Below are positions 1 through 6,124 of a stretch of 6,152 nucleotides of DNA, one piece after another. Under the pieces are notes generated by a model. The model was not told where the DNA came from and did not search any database. It saw only the letters and a list, made by a program, of their open reading frames with translations. Each line of letters opens with the position of its first letter. The first letter of the stretch is position 1. The stretch covers positions 1 through 6,152 of the forward strand of contig CAZMGG010000213.1 of assembly GCA_964565715.1 (NCBI GenBank). Reading direction: 5' to 3'. This stretch comes from CAZMGG01 sp964565715 (GTDB lineage Bacteria > Planctomycetota > UBA1135 > UBA2386). The position numbers and the translations under genes were made by a program.

Positions 1-1
1 G

Positions 2-2170
2 CTCGTGTCGGACGGGGCGGTCGTCGACATGCACGGGCAGAAGCGCACGAGCTGGTTGCGGCTGGCGCAGACGGCGCCGGCGGCTGCGCCGGCGGGCACC
101 CCGTCGACGATCGTGCTGGAGTCCATGCCGGTGGGCTGGCAGGTGGGGGATCAGATCGTGATCGCCGCGAGCGATCGTGACTTCAACCGCGCCGAACAGA
201 TGCCGATCGCCGGCATCGTCGCCAACCCGAACGGGACGGCCTCGGTCAGCCTGAACGGCTCACTCGCCTACGCCCACTGCGGGGTGAAGCAGAACGTCTG
301 GACGCCGACCGGCACCCGCGTCCTCGACCAGCGGGCGGAGGTGGGGTTGCTGACCCACAACGTCAAGGTGGTCGCGATCCCGCGCATCCCGGGCCCTGGG
401 CTGCACGGTGGGCACATCATGATCCGCCCGTCGATGCCCTCCCTCGCCAATCCGGCGTTCGGCCGGTTCTCCGGGGTCGAGCTGGAGAACATGGGGCAGG
501 TGGGCCAGTCGGGCCGGTATCCGATCCACTGGCACATGCTGCTGGGCGGCGGCAAGGGGCAGTTCATGAAGGGGAGCAGCATCCATCACAGCAACCATCG
601 GGTGGTGGCCGTGCACGGGACGGATGCGATCCTGTTCGAGGACAACGTGGCCTTCGAACACCTCGGTCACGGCGTGTTCATCGAGGACGGCAGCGAGCAG
701 CTCAACGTGTTCCGCAACAACCTGGTGATGGGGACGCGGCGTCCGCCGGCGAACCTGGCGGTGCTGCCGAGCGACATCGGGCCGCTGGACGTGTTCCAGA
801 ACCGGGCGCCGGCGACGTTCTGGATCACCAATCCGCACAACACGTTCGTGGGCAACGTGGCGGCCGGTGGTGAGGGGGTTGGGTACTGGTTTGCGCTGCC
901 GAGAAATCGCATGGGGCAGTCGAGCGTGCCCCCAGCCAGTTCCTACTTCTCCGGTCGCGCCCAGCCTTTCCGCCAGACGCTTGTCCAGTTCGACGACAAT
1001 ACGTGCCACAGCACCTGGATGGCGTTCGATGTGCATGACTCCGTTTCCACAGCGGTTGGTCGTGTTAATGAAATCGACACCAACGTCACCTGGAAGGTGA
1101 TTATTGGCACGCATCCCTATCAGGCCTACCCTCAACAGATCCTGAGCCGATTCGTTGGCTACGCTTGCAATGTCGGAATCTACACCGGGGATGGCGCGAG
1201 CAGCCTCGTCTTTGACCAGGCCGTCTTAGCCGATTGCTCGCGACACCTCGCGCTGGCATCACACGACACAGTCCGTGACGGCGTGATCGTGCGTGACTCG
1301 GGCAACGGTCTTCGTGCGCCCGTTCACGCCCCCTACACCAACCCCAACGACGTGACGAGTGCACTGTTGCTCTACGACGGGGCCGCACGTCTTGAGCGGG
1401 TCCACCTGGTCGGTTTCCACTCGGGGGCAGGCGTGTCATCTGCCCTGCATGGCATCGGAGCTGCCCGCCGGCGTACCGGTGTCAATGTGGATGGGATCAC
1501 GAGCGCTGCTTCGATCATGGGCACCTTGAGCGACCCGCGGATCGCCTGGCAGGACTTCGGCGCTGCGGGCGGGGCCTACACCAATCCTGATGATGCCCGG
1601 AACCCGAACTTCTGGGCATTCTCCATCAACAATCCGGACCGCAGCCTGGGTCGTCTGTATCCATCTGTGTCCCACGCGACGGTGGTGCCCAGCCATCCGA
1701 TGCTGTTGTTCCGGCCGCAGAACTACCCAGCGGTCCCTGAGCCTGGAGACATCGAGTTCGCGATCCCCGCATCGACGACGGGCCCGGGAGGGGCTGTGCG
1801 GGCCTACTCGACCCCCAATCGGTATGCATTCATGCGGGTCATCTGTACGGAGGGCGAGATGCAGGTCGGGGACTCGGTCTTGCTGGGTTTGGAGGGGTAT
1901 GCGTCCCCCGCGTCCCCTGCATTCACGAAAGTGGACCGGGCAACCAGATTCGATGAGAGTACCGGTCTCGTCGATGGTTGGGAGTCCATGAAGAATGCTC
2001 CGGCACAAGACATGGCGACTCTCATGAGCGCCAACCAGACCGAGTGGTATCCCGATCCCACGACCGGAATTCTGTGGCTCAAGATCGTGGCCAACCAGGC
2101 GCCTGGAGCACGGCATGCCATCACGATGAACAATGATGGTTTCGGTCAGGTCATCAGGATGGAGAGATAG
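2..2170 (+). CDS. CEMIP/TMEM2-like G8 and right-handed beta-helix protein, 5'-truncated by window edge
   Basis: Residues are numbered from the GTG at 5, but the frame is open to the window edge and the real start lies upstream. The first residues (DGAVVDMHGQKRTSW) look like the end of a G8 domain, so the signal peptide and most of G8 are missing. Seen next: a WQVGDQIVIAASD strand (45-57), an AEVGLLTHNV strand (111-120), GRYPIHWH (170-177), SIHHSNHRVVAVHGT (192-206), GHGVFIEDGSEQLNVF (221-236), ATFWITNPHN (270-279), LLLYDG (454-459) and a final NQTEWYPDPTTGILWLKI (677-694). These occur in the same order in vertebrate CEMIP/TMEM2 as I remember it, including HGQKRxSW, QYPIHFH and the last strand. 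Those animal proteins bind or depolymerise hyaluronan. Here I infer only an exported glycan-binding or glycan-acting beta-helix; no activity can be transferred. Codon use becomes less GC-rich after residue ~298. The gene is probably cotranscribed with the kelch gene three bases downstream. Confidence 0.85.
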   Translation, partial: LVSDGAVVDMHGQKRTSWLRLAQTAPAAAPAGTPSTIVLESMPVGWQVGDQIVIAASDRDFNRAEQMPIAGIVANPNGTASVSLNGSLAYAHCGVKQNVWTPTGTRVLDQRAEVGLLTHNVKVVAIPRIPGPGLHGGHIMIRPSMPSLANPAFGRFSGVELENMGQVGQSGRYPIHWHMLLGGGKGQFMKGSSIHHSNHRVVAVHGTDAILFEDNVAFEHLGHGVFIEDGSEQLNVFRNNLVMGTRRPPANLAVLPSDIGPLDVFQNRAPATFWITNPHNTFVGNVAAGGEGVGYWFALPRNRMGQSSVPPASSYFSGRAQPFRQTLVQFDDNTCHSTWMAFDVHDSVSTAVGRVNEIDTNVTWKVIIGTHPYQAYPQQILSRFVGYACNVGIYTGDGASSLVFDQAVLADCSRHLALASHDTVRDGVIVRDSGNGLRAPVHAPYTNPNDVTSALLLYDGAARLERVHLVGFHSGAGVSSALHGIGAARRRTGVNVDGITSAASIMGTLSDPRIAWQDFGAAGGAYTNPDDARNPNFWAFSINNPDRSLGRLYPSVSHATVVPSHPMLLFRPQNYPAVPEPGDIEFAIPASTTGPGGAVRAYSTPNRYAFMRVICTEGEMQVGDSVLLGLEGYASPASPAFTKVDRATRFDESTGLVDGWESMKNAPAQDMATLMSANQTEWYPDPTTGILWLKIVANQAPGARHAITMNNDGFGQVIRMER

Positions 2171-3125
2171 GTCATGGTTCCGAGTCTGCAATTCCATTGG
2201 CTGGCGTGTTGGCGCGTTCACGTGCGATGCATTATTGTCGGCGCCATGTCCGCGCTCGTTGCGGCGCAGACGACATGGCAGATCGCCAATACGCCAGGAA
2301 ACGGCGAGGGAGTTTATTGTTATGACAACGTGCGACAGCTGATGGTCTTCGTCAGTGTGTATGGCAACACCTACGAGAGTGACGCTGCATCAGGGTGGCG
2401 GTTTGTCCAAGGACAGTCGCCATGGCAAGGCGGAGGCCTGTTCGGCGGCATGGGATTCGACCCGCATCGGCGTCGGGTCGTGATGCATGATGGTGTAGTG
2501 ACGTGGGAGTGGAACGGCGGGCTCTGGGCGAATCGCGGTTCCGTTCCTTCAACGACGGGCTTCAACCATGTTGTCTCCCATGGCGGGCGGGGCAAGGTGA
2601 TGGCGTTTGGCGGCGGTCCGAACTGGTGGAGTGCCAACGACCTCTACGAGTGGAACGGAACCACATGGAACCTGGTTCCGACGACCAACAAGCCGCCGCG
2701 ACCGGGAGATTTCAACGCCTCGCGGATCTATCTGTCGTGCGCGTACGACTCTCGACGGGACAAGGTGGTCCTGTTCGGCAGCGCGTGGTTCGATTGGACA
2801 AGGCAGCAGTTCAGCAATCCGCAGCCTGATGTGTGGGAGTGGGATTCGAGCAATGGGTGGATCAACCGGACCGTGCAAGGGACGGTGGACTACTCCTGTG
2901 TGATGTACTTCGACTCCCAGCGAGGAGTGCTGACCAGGGTGCAGGGGGCGCCGGCACAGATGGCGGAGTGGGATGGCGGGAACGCCTGGGTTGCGGTGAC
3001 TCCGTTGGGTGGTTCACCGAACGCGTATGCGGAGCGCCATGGCGCCTTCCACGCCGAGCGCGGCGTGTTCATGGTCGGCACCACAAGTGCCGCAGGGCGC
3101 ATCGGGTACCACTATGGCACCATAA
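900..3125. other. Block of lower third-position GC spanning two genes
   Basis: Hand counts of codon third positions show a step. Codons from 662 to 900 are about 91% G/C-ending, and the earlier part of the gene is higher still. The next 95 codons from 901 are about 69%. Kelch-gene codons from 2270 to about 2600 are about 67%. Codons from about 3125 to the kelch stop are about 96%. The left edge is fairly sharp near 890-905; the right edge lies between about 3030 and 3125. Both frames continue through the edges. A recombined segment, module shuffling or selection on codon use could each explain it. Counts are approximate. Confidence 0.7.
2161..2166 (+). promoter_or_regulatory. Ribosome binding site of the kelch-like gene
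   Basis: GGAGAG lies inside the last codons of the upstream gene, seven bases before the ATG at 2174. It supports that start over the later in-frame ATG at 2246, which would leave only a short, unusable part of the signal peptide. It also suggests that translation of the two genes is coupled. Confidence 0.6.
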
Positions 3126-3550
3126 ACCCGGCCGCCTTCGAGTCCCTGGCCGCCGGCTGCCCTGGCACCCTCGGCTCGCCCGGCCTGGCGCTCACCCACA
3201 ACTGGACCAGGGCCTGGATGTGCCGCACGCTCAGCGTCGACCTCACGAACCTCCCGCAATCCACCGGCTTCCTCGCCATCGGCTGGTCCGACCAGCAGGC
3301 CGGGTCCTTCCAGCTCCCCCTCGACCTGGCCCCGTTCGGCATGCCCGGCTGCCACGCCCGTGTCGCGACCGACCTGATCGTGCCGCTGACCGGCGCCAAC
3401 AACACCGCCACATGGACCACGCCGGTGCCGCAGAACAACGCGCTGCTCGGCATCAGCTTCTACCAGCAGGGCTTCGCGATCGATCCCGCCGTGAACGCCG
3501 CCGGGCTCACCGCCAGCAACTCGGTGCGCGTCACCATCGGCCGGCTGTAG
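2174..3550 (+). CDS. Secreted kelch-like beta-propeller protein with Planctomycete-type C-terminal module
   Basis: The product has 458 residues. Residues 1-31 look like a signal peptide: Arg14 and Arg18, a hydrophobic run 19-30, and a V-A-A site before Gln32. Residues ~46-315 hold about six degenerate kelch-like repeats, each with a 'FD..R..VV' strand followed by an 'EWNG..W' strand: YESDAASGW (67-75), TWEWNGGLW (110-118), LYEWNGTTW (157-165), VWEWDSSNGW (220-229), MAEWDGGNAW (263-272) and a last weak blade near 290-315. Such propellers usually bind ligands or proteins. Residues ~326-458 form a separate module starting with GCPGTLGSPG, with Cys329, Cys350 and Cys393, a QLPLDLAPFGMPGC segment and a late SFYQQGFAID strand. 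I remember similar tails on many planctomycete secreted proteins; a role in sorting or anchoring is a guess. The module's codons are far more GC-rich than the propeller's. The specific function is unknown. Confidence 0.85.
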   Translation: MVPSLQFHWLACWRVHVRCIIVGAMSALVAAQTTWQIANTPGNGEGVYCYDNVRQLMVFVSVYGNTYESDAASGWRFVQGQSPWQGGGLFGGMGFDPHRRRVVMHDGVVTWEWNGGLWANRGSVPSTTGFNHVVSHGGRGKVMAFGGGPNWWSANDLYEWNGTTWNLVPTTNKPPRPGDFNASRIYLSCAYDSRRDKVVLFGSAWFDWTRQQFSNPQPDVWEWDSSNGWINRTVQGTVDYSCVMYFDSQRGVLTRVQGAPAQMAEWDGGNAWVAVTPLGGSPNAYAERHGAFHAERGVFMVGTTSAAGRIGYHYGTINPAAFESLAAGCPGTLGSPGLALTHNWTRAWMCRTLSVDLTNLPQSTGFLAIGWSDQQAGSFQLPLDLAPFGMPGCHARVATDLIVPLTGANNTATWTTPVPQNNALLGISFYQQGFAIDPAVNAAGLTASNSVRVTIGRL

Positions 3551-3581
3551 GGCCGCCGCGCCGGAACCGGCACGCCAACCG

Positions 3582-3595
3582 CGTCGGCGCCGACG
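3582..3595. repeat. 14-nt perfect palindrome
   Basis: CGTCGGCGCCGACG equals its own reverse complement. As RNA it could form a 5-bp stem with a GCGC loop; as DNA it could be a dimeric binding site. In such GC-rich sequence a short palindrome can arise by chance, so no function is claimed. Confidence 0.45.
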
Positions 3596-3616
3596 ACCAC
3601 GGCAGCGGCGAGGCGT

Positions 3617-3647
3617 CGCCGGGGTCGGGCAGGAGCAGGCCCCGGCG
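3617..3647 (+). terminator. Possible hairpin terminator after the kelch-like gene
   Basis: CGCCGGGG (3617-3624) pairs perfectly with CCCCGGCG (3640-3647), giving an 8-bp all-G/C stem with a 15-base loop. Only TTT (3650-3652) follows, not a real U-tract, so intrinsic termination would be weak. A second small hairpin, GGCGC-GTTT-GCGCC (3644-3657), shares bases with it, so the two cannot form fully together. Confidence 0.35.
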
Positions 3648-3650
3648 CGT

Positions 3651-3679
3651 TTGCGCCCCACCGGCCCCGCCGCTACTCT
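3651..3679 (+). promoter_or_regulatory. Weak sigma70-like promoter candidate for fmt-rsmB
   Basis: TTGCGC (3651-3656) and TACTCT (3674-3679) are 17 bases apart and would start transcription near 3686, about 44 bases before the fmt TTG. The match to TTGACA/TATAAT is partial. It is the most AT-containing spot in this spacer and has the same general shape as the better promoter at 6062. The -35 half overlaps the small hairpin at 3644-3657. Confidence 0.35.
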
Positions 3680-3729
3680 CCCGCCGACCAGCCTCACCCC
3701 GGACCGACCGCCACACCGCCCCGCCCACC

Positions 3730-4671
3730 TTGGCCAAACTGAAGCTCGTCTTCTTCGGCAGCAGCGACTTCGCGATCCCGTCGTTGAAGGCCCTGTGCGA
3801 CGCCGGCCTGCCGCCGGAACTCGTGGTGACCAAACCAGATGCGCCCAAGGGCCGGGGCCGCAAGATCTACCCCGCCGAGCTGCGGCTGGCGGCCGAGGAA
3901 CTGAAGCTGCCCTGCGCGCAGCCCGAGGATCCGCACGGCAAGGACTTCCTCGCCGAGCTGAAGAAGCACAAGCCGGATCTCGGCATCGTCGTGAGCTACG
4001 GCGTGATGCTGAAGGAGGGGCTGCTGGACCTGCCGAAGCTGGGCCACATCAACGCCCACGCCAGCCTGCTGCCCAAGTACCGGGGTGCGGCGCCGATCCA
4101 GCACGCGATCCTGCAGGGCGAGAAGCGGACCGGCGTGACGGTCATGAAGATCGTGCCCGAACTGGACGCCGGCGACGTGCTGCTGCAGGAGGAGACGCCG
4201 ATCGGGCCGCACGAGAACTCGGGCGACCTGCGCATCCGCCTGGCCGAGCTGTCGGGCAAGGCGTTGGTGGCGGCGATCGGCCTGCTGGCGTCGGGCAAGG
4301 CGAAGTTCAGCAAGCAGGACCCGAAGAAGGCGAGCCACGCGCCCAAGGTCGAGAAGCCGCACGGCGTGATCGACTGGAGCAAGCCCGCCACCGAGATCGA
4401 CAAGCTGGTGCGGGCGATGACGCCGAAGCCCGGCGCGCAGACCAAGCTCGGCGCCAAGCGCTTCATCGTGATGGAGGGCGTGGTGGAACCGGACCTGTAT
4501 GGGCTCGGCATCCACGGCCGGCTGCAGTCGTCGGGCGAGGAGGGCATCCGGGTCTGCACCGGCAAGGACCTCTACCGGATCACGCGCATCAAGCCCGACA
4601 ACGGCCGCAACATGACCGCCGGCGAGTTCGTGCGCGGCCACCACATCGCGCCCGACGCGCGCTTCACCTGA
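3730..4671 (+). CDS. fmt: Methionyl-tRNA formyltransferase
   Basis: Fmt transfers a formyl group from 10-formyltetrahydrofolate to Met-tRNA(fMet) in the cytoplasm, producing the bacterial initiator tRNA. The product has 313 residues, close to the 315 of E. coli. The N-terminal Rossmann-type transferase domain starts with LKLVFFGSSDFAIPSL (4-19), followed by TKPDAPKGRGRK (34-45). The catalytic set is present: Asn108 and His110 in HINAHASLLPKYRGAAPIQ, and Asp146 in ELDAGD, matching E. coli Asn106, His108 and Asp144. The C-terminal tRNA-binding domain has IDWSKPATEIDKLVRAMTPKPGA (214-236). The start is TTG: the first homologous residues follow directly, no ATG or GTG lies just upstream, and the first internal Met is at residue 93. 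No Shine-Dalgarno is visible. rsmB begins two bases after the stop. No def gene lies upstream, although def-fmt pairs are common elsewhere. Confidence 0.96.
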   Translation: MAKLKLVFFGSSDFAIPSLKALCDAGLPPELVVTKPDAPKGRGRKIYPAELRLAAEELKLPCAQPEDPHGKDFLAELKKHKPDLGIVVSYGVMLKEGLLDLPKLGHINAHASLLPKYRGAAPIQHAILQGEKRTGVTVMKIVPELDAGDVLLQEETPIGPHENSGDLRIRLAELSGKALVAAIGLLASGKAKFSKQDPKKASHAPKVEKPHGVIDWSKPATEIDKLVRAMTPKPGAQTKLGAKRFIVMEGVVEPDLYGLGIHGRLQSSGEEGIRVCTGKDLYRITRIKPDNGRNMTAGEFVRGHHIAPDARFT

Positions 4672-4673
4672 TC

Positions 4674-6017
4674 GTGGCTGGGCGGCGTTCGACGGGCGGC
4701 GCGCGGACCGACGCCCGCTCGGTGGCGGCGCGGGCGCTCGGCCTCCTGGCCAAGGGCCGCATCCAGCGGCTCGGCGAGGTGCTCGACGAGGCGCCGCTGC
4801 AGGGCCGGGAGATGGCGCTCTGCCGGCAGCTGACGCTCGGCGCCGAGCGGAATGGCCGCTTCTGCGACTTCGTGCTGGGCCTGCTGGCCAGCCGGGGCCT
4901 GCCCGACGACCCGCTGCTGCGCGCGGCACTGCGGCTCGGCGCCTATCAGCTGCTGTTCCTGCGGGTGCCGGCCCGGGCGGCGGTGCACGAGACGGTGGCG
5001 CTGTGCACGGCGCATCGGCGCGGCTTCGTCAATGCCGTGCTGCGGCGGCTGGCGGGGATGGTGCGGGACGGCGAGCCGGATCCGGCGGCGCCGCGGACGT
5101 CGGTGGCGCTGGGAGCGGGCCGCGTCGTGGAACTGCCGGCGCCGGGCCTGCCGGCGGGCCCCGAACCCGACCCGCTGGCGGTGCGCCACTCGCTGCCGGA
5201 CTTCGTCGTGTCGCGCTGGCGGCTGCGCCACGGCGAGGCAGCGGCGCGGCAGGTGGCCGAGGCCAGCAGCGCCGAGCCGGTGATGTTCCTGCGCGCCGCC
5301 GCGGCCCGCGGCGATGGCGCTGTGCTGGCCGAACGGCTGCGCTCGGAGGACGTGATCACCGAGGCGACCGCGCATCCGGCGATGCTGCGCTGGGTGGACG
5401 GCGCGGTGCCGGTGCGCACCCGCGCGTTCGCAGAGGGCTGGTTCGTGGTGCAGGATCCGACCGCGGTGCGGGCCGCCGAGGCGGTGGCGGCGGCGCCGGG
5501 CGCGACGGTGCTGGATCTGTGTGCGGCGCCGGGCACCAAGACGACCTTGCTGGCCGAGCAGGTGGGTCCGGGCGGGCGGGTGCTGGCGTGGGATGCGGAT
5601 CCGCGGCGGCGCGCGCGCATCGGCGAGAACGCGGCGCGGCTGGGACTGCAGGACCGGATCGTCGTGCTCGAGGCGGAGTCGGAGCTTCGCGAGGGCATGG
5701 CGGACGCGGTGCTGGCGGACGTTCCGTGTTCGAACACCGGCGTGCTGGCGCGGCGCGTGGAGGTGCGGCGGCGGCTGCAGCCGGGCTCGTTCGCGGAGCT
5801 GCGGGCGGTGCAGCGGGAGATCCTGGCGCGCGCGATCGGCCTGTGCCGGCGCGGCGGGCGGGTGGTGTACTCGACGTGCTCGATCGAGCCGGAGGAGTGC
5901 CAGGCCGTGGCGGAGAACGTGGAACCGGCGCTGGCGCGGCTGGTGCGGCAGGAGGTGACCTTGCCGCAGGCGGGCGTGGGCGATGGCGGGTATGTGGCGG
6001 TGTTCGAGCGGGCGTGA
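4674..6017 (+). CDS. rsmB: 16S rRNA (cytosine(967)-C(5))-methyltransferase RsmB
   Basis: RsmB (Sun/RrmB) uses S-adenosylmethionine to methylate C967 of 16S rRNA before 30S assembly is complete. The product has 447 residues; E. coli RsmB has 429. Residues ~12-130 form the NusB-like RNA-binding domain (SVAARALGLL, LLRAALRLGAYQLLFL, VHETVALC, RGFVNAVLRRL). A Pro/Ala-rich linker (~131-172) leads to SLPDFVVSRW (173-182) and the catalytic domain: VVQDPTA (258-264), SAM motif I VLDLCAAPGTKT (279-290), motif IV DVPCSNTGVLARR (349-361) with Cys352, and motif VI VVYSTCSIEPEE (397-408) with the predicted nucleophile Cys402. Motif IV has DVPCS instead of the common DAPCS, and the usual HPD/PEARW stretch after it reads VEVRRR. 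The GTG start lies two bases after the fmt stop without a Shine-Dalgarno, so translational coupling is likely. The fmt-rsmB order is common in bacteria. Confidence 0.95.
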   Translation: MAGRRSTGGARTDARSVAARALGLLAKGRIQRLGEVLDEAPLQGREMALCRQLTLGAERNGRFCDFVLGLLASRGLPDDPLLRAALRLGAYQLLFLRVPARAAVHETVALCTAHRRGFVNAVLRRLAGMVRDGEPDPAAPRTSVALGAGRVVELPAPGLPAGPEPDPLAVRHSLPDFVVSRWRLRHGEAAARQVAEASSAEPVMFLRAAAARGDGAVLAERLRSEDVITEATAHPAMLRWVDGAVPVRTRAFAEGWFVVQDPTAVRAAEAVAAAPGATVLDLCAAPGTKTTLLAEQVGPGGRVLAWDADPRRRARIGENAARLGLQDRIVVLEAESELREGMADAVLADVPCSNTGVLARRVEVRRRLQPGSFAELRAVQREILARAIGLCRRGGRVVYSTCSIEPEECQAVAENVEPALARLVRQEVTLPQAGVGDGGYVAVFERA

Positions 6018-6061
6018 GGGTAGGGGTGGGTGCGGTGCGGCGGTGCGTCGAGGGGTGGGGG
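6018..6061 (+). other. G-rich spacer after rsmB
   Basis: The coding-sense strand carries G-tracts at 6018-6020, 6023-6026, 6028-6030, 6052-6055 and 6057-6061, the last touching the -35 element of the next promoter. This could form a G-quadruplex only with one long loop of about 21 bases or with two-tetrad stacking. No ordinary hairpin terminator is visible after rsmB. Confidence 0.4.
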
Positions 6062-6091
6062 TTGACGGGTCGCGCGAGGGCGATCTAGCCT
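6062..6091 (+). promoter_or_regulatory. Sigma70-like promoter of the downstream gene
   Basis: TTGACG (6062-6067) is five of six matches to the -35 consensus. TAGCCT (6086-6091), 18 bases further, is a weaker -10 with the key T, A and final T. Transcription would start near 6098, leaving a leader of about 27 bases that contains the Shine-Dalgarno. Position, spacing and the following gene start agree with one another. Confidence 0.6.
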
Positions 6092-6110
6092 TTCGCACAC
6101 TCGTTCCAGG

Positions 6111-6117
6111 AAAGGAG
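6111..6117 (+). promoter_or_regulatory. Strong ribosome binding site of the last gene
   Basis: AAAGGAG lies seven bases before the ATG at 6125. It is the best Shine-Dalgarno in the window. fmt and rsmB have none visible. Confidence 0.75.
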
Positions 6118-6124
6118 AAACGTC

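Larger units (their letters stand above)
3551..3729. other. Intergenic region between the secreted-protein genes and fmt-rsmB
   Basis: These 179 bases separate the kelch stop from the fmt start. Frames +1 and +3 stay open through the region, but they lack a credible start and their translations are low-complexity Arg/Pro/Ala-rich. I therefore treat it as non-coding. It holds a perfect palindrome, a possible hairpin terminator and a weak promoter candidate, listed separately. The last 50 bases are C-rich with no Shine-Dalgarno. Confidence 0.7.

Noticed and set aside
5..7. GTG as the true start of the first gene
   Set aside because: The frame is open to the window edge and the first residues already match the inside of the family (end of G8). 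No signal peptide or Shine-Dalgarno is present.
260..1135. Minus-strand open frame opposite the beta-helix gene
   Set aside because: Its His/Arg-rich translation mirrors the sense codons and has no recognisable motifs or ribosome binding site.
2174..3550. Kelch-like protein as a galactose oxidase or N-acetylneuraminate epimerase
   Set aside because: The repeats are degenerate, and I see neither the Cys-Tyr/His copper site pattern nor epimerase motifs.
2833..3729. N-terminal extension of Fmt in the same open frame
   Set aside because: The extension overlaps the kelch gene in another frame, is Arg/Pro-rich, and matches nothing in Fmt, whose normal N-terminus begins at 3730.
3651..4673. N-terminal extension of RsmB through the fmt gene
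   Set aside because: It is an alternate-frame reading of fmt with low-complexity Arg/Ala/Gly sequence. The NusB-like domain begins just after the GTG at 4674.
3694..4929. Minus-strand open frame of 411 codons opposite fmt
   Set aside because: Low-complexity Arg/Ala/Gly-rich translation fully opposite conserved fmt; stop codons are rare by composition alone.
4572..6098. Long minus-strand open frame of 508 codons opposite rsmB
   Set aside because: It is a GC-rich shadow: His/Arg/Pro-rich, no family resemblance, and it lies opposite a clear housekeeping gene whose codons show G/C third positions.
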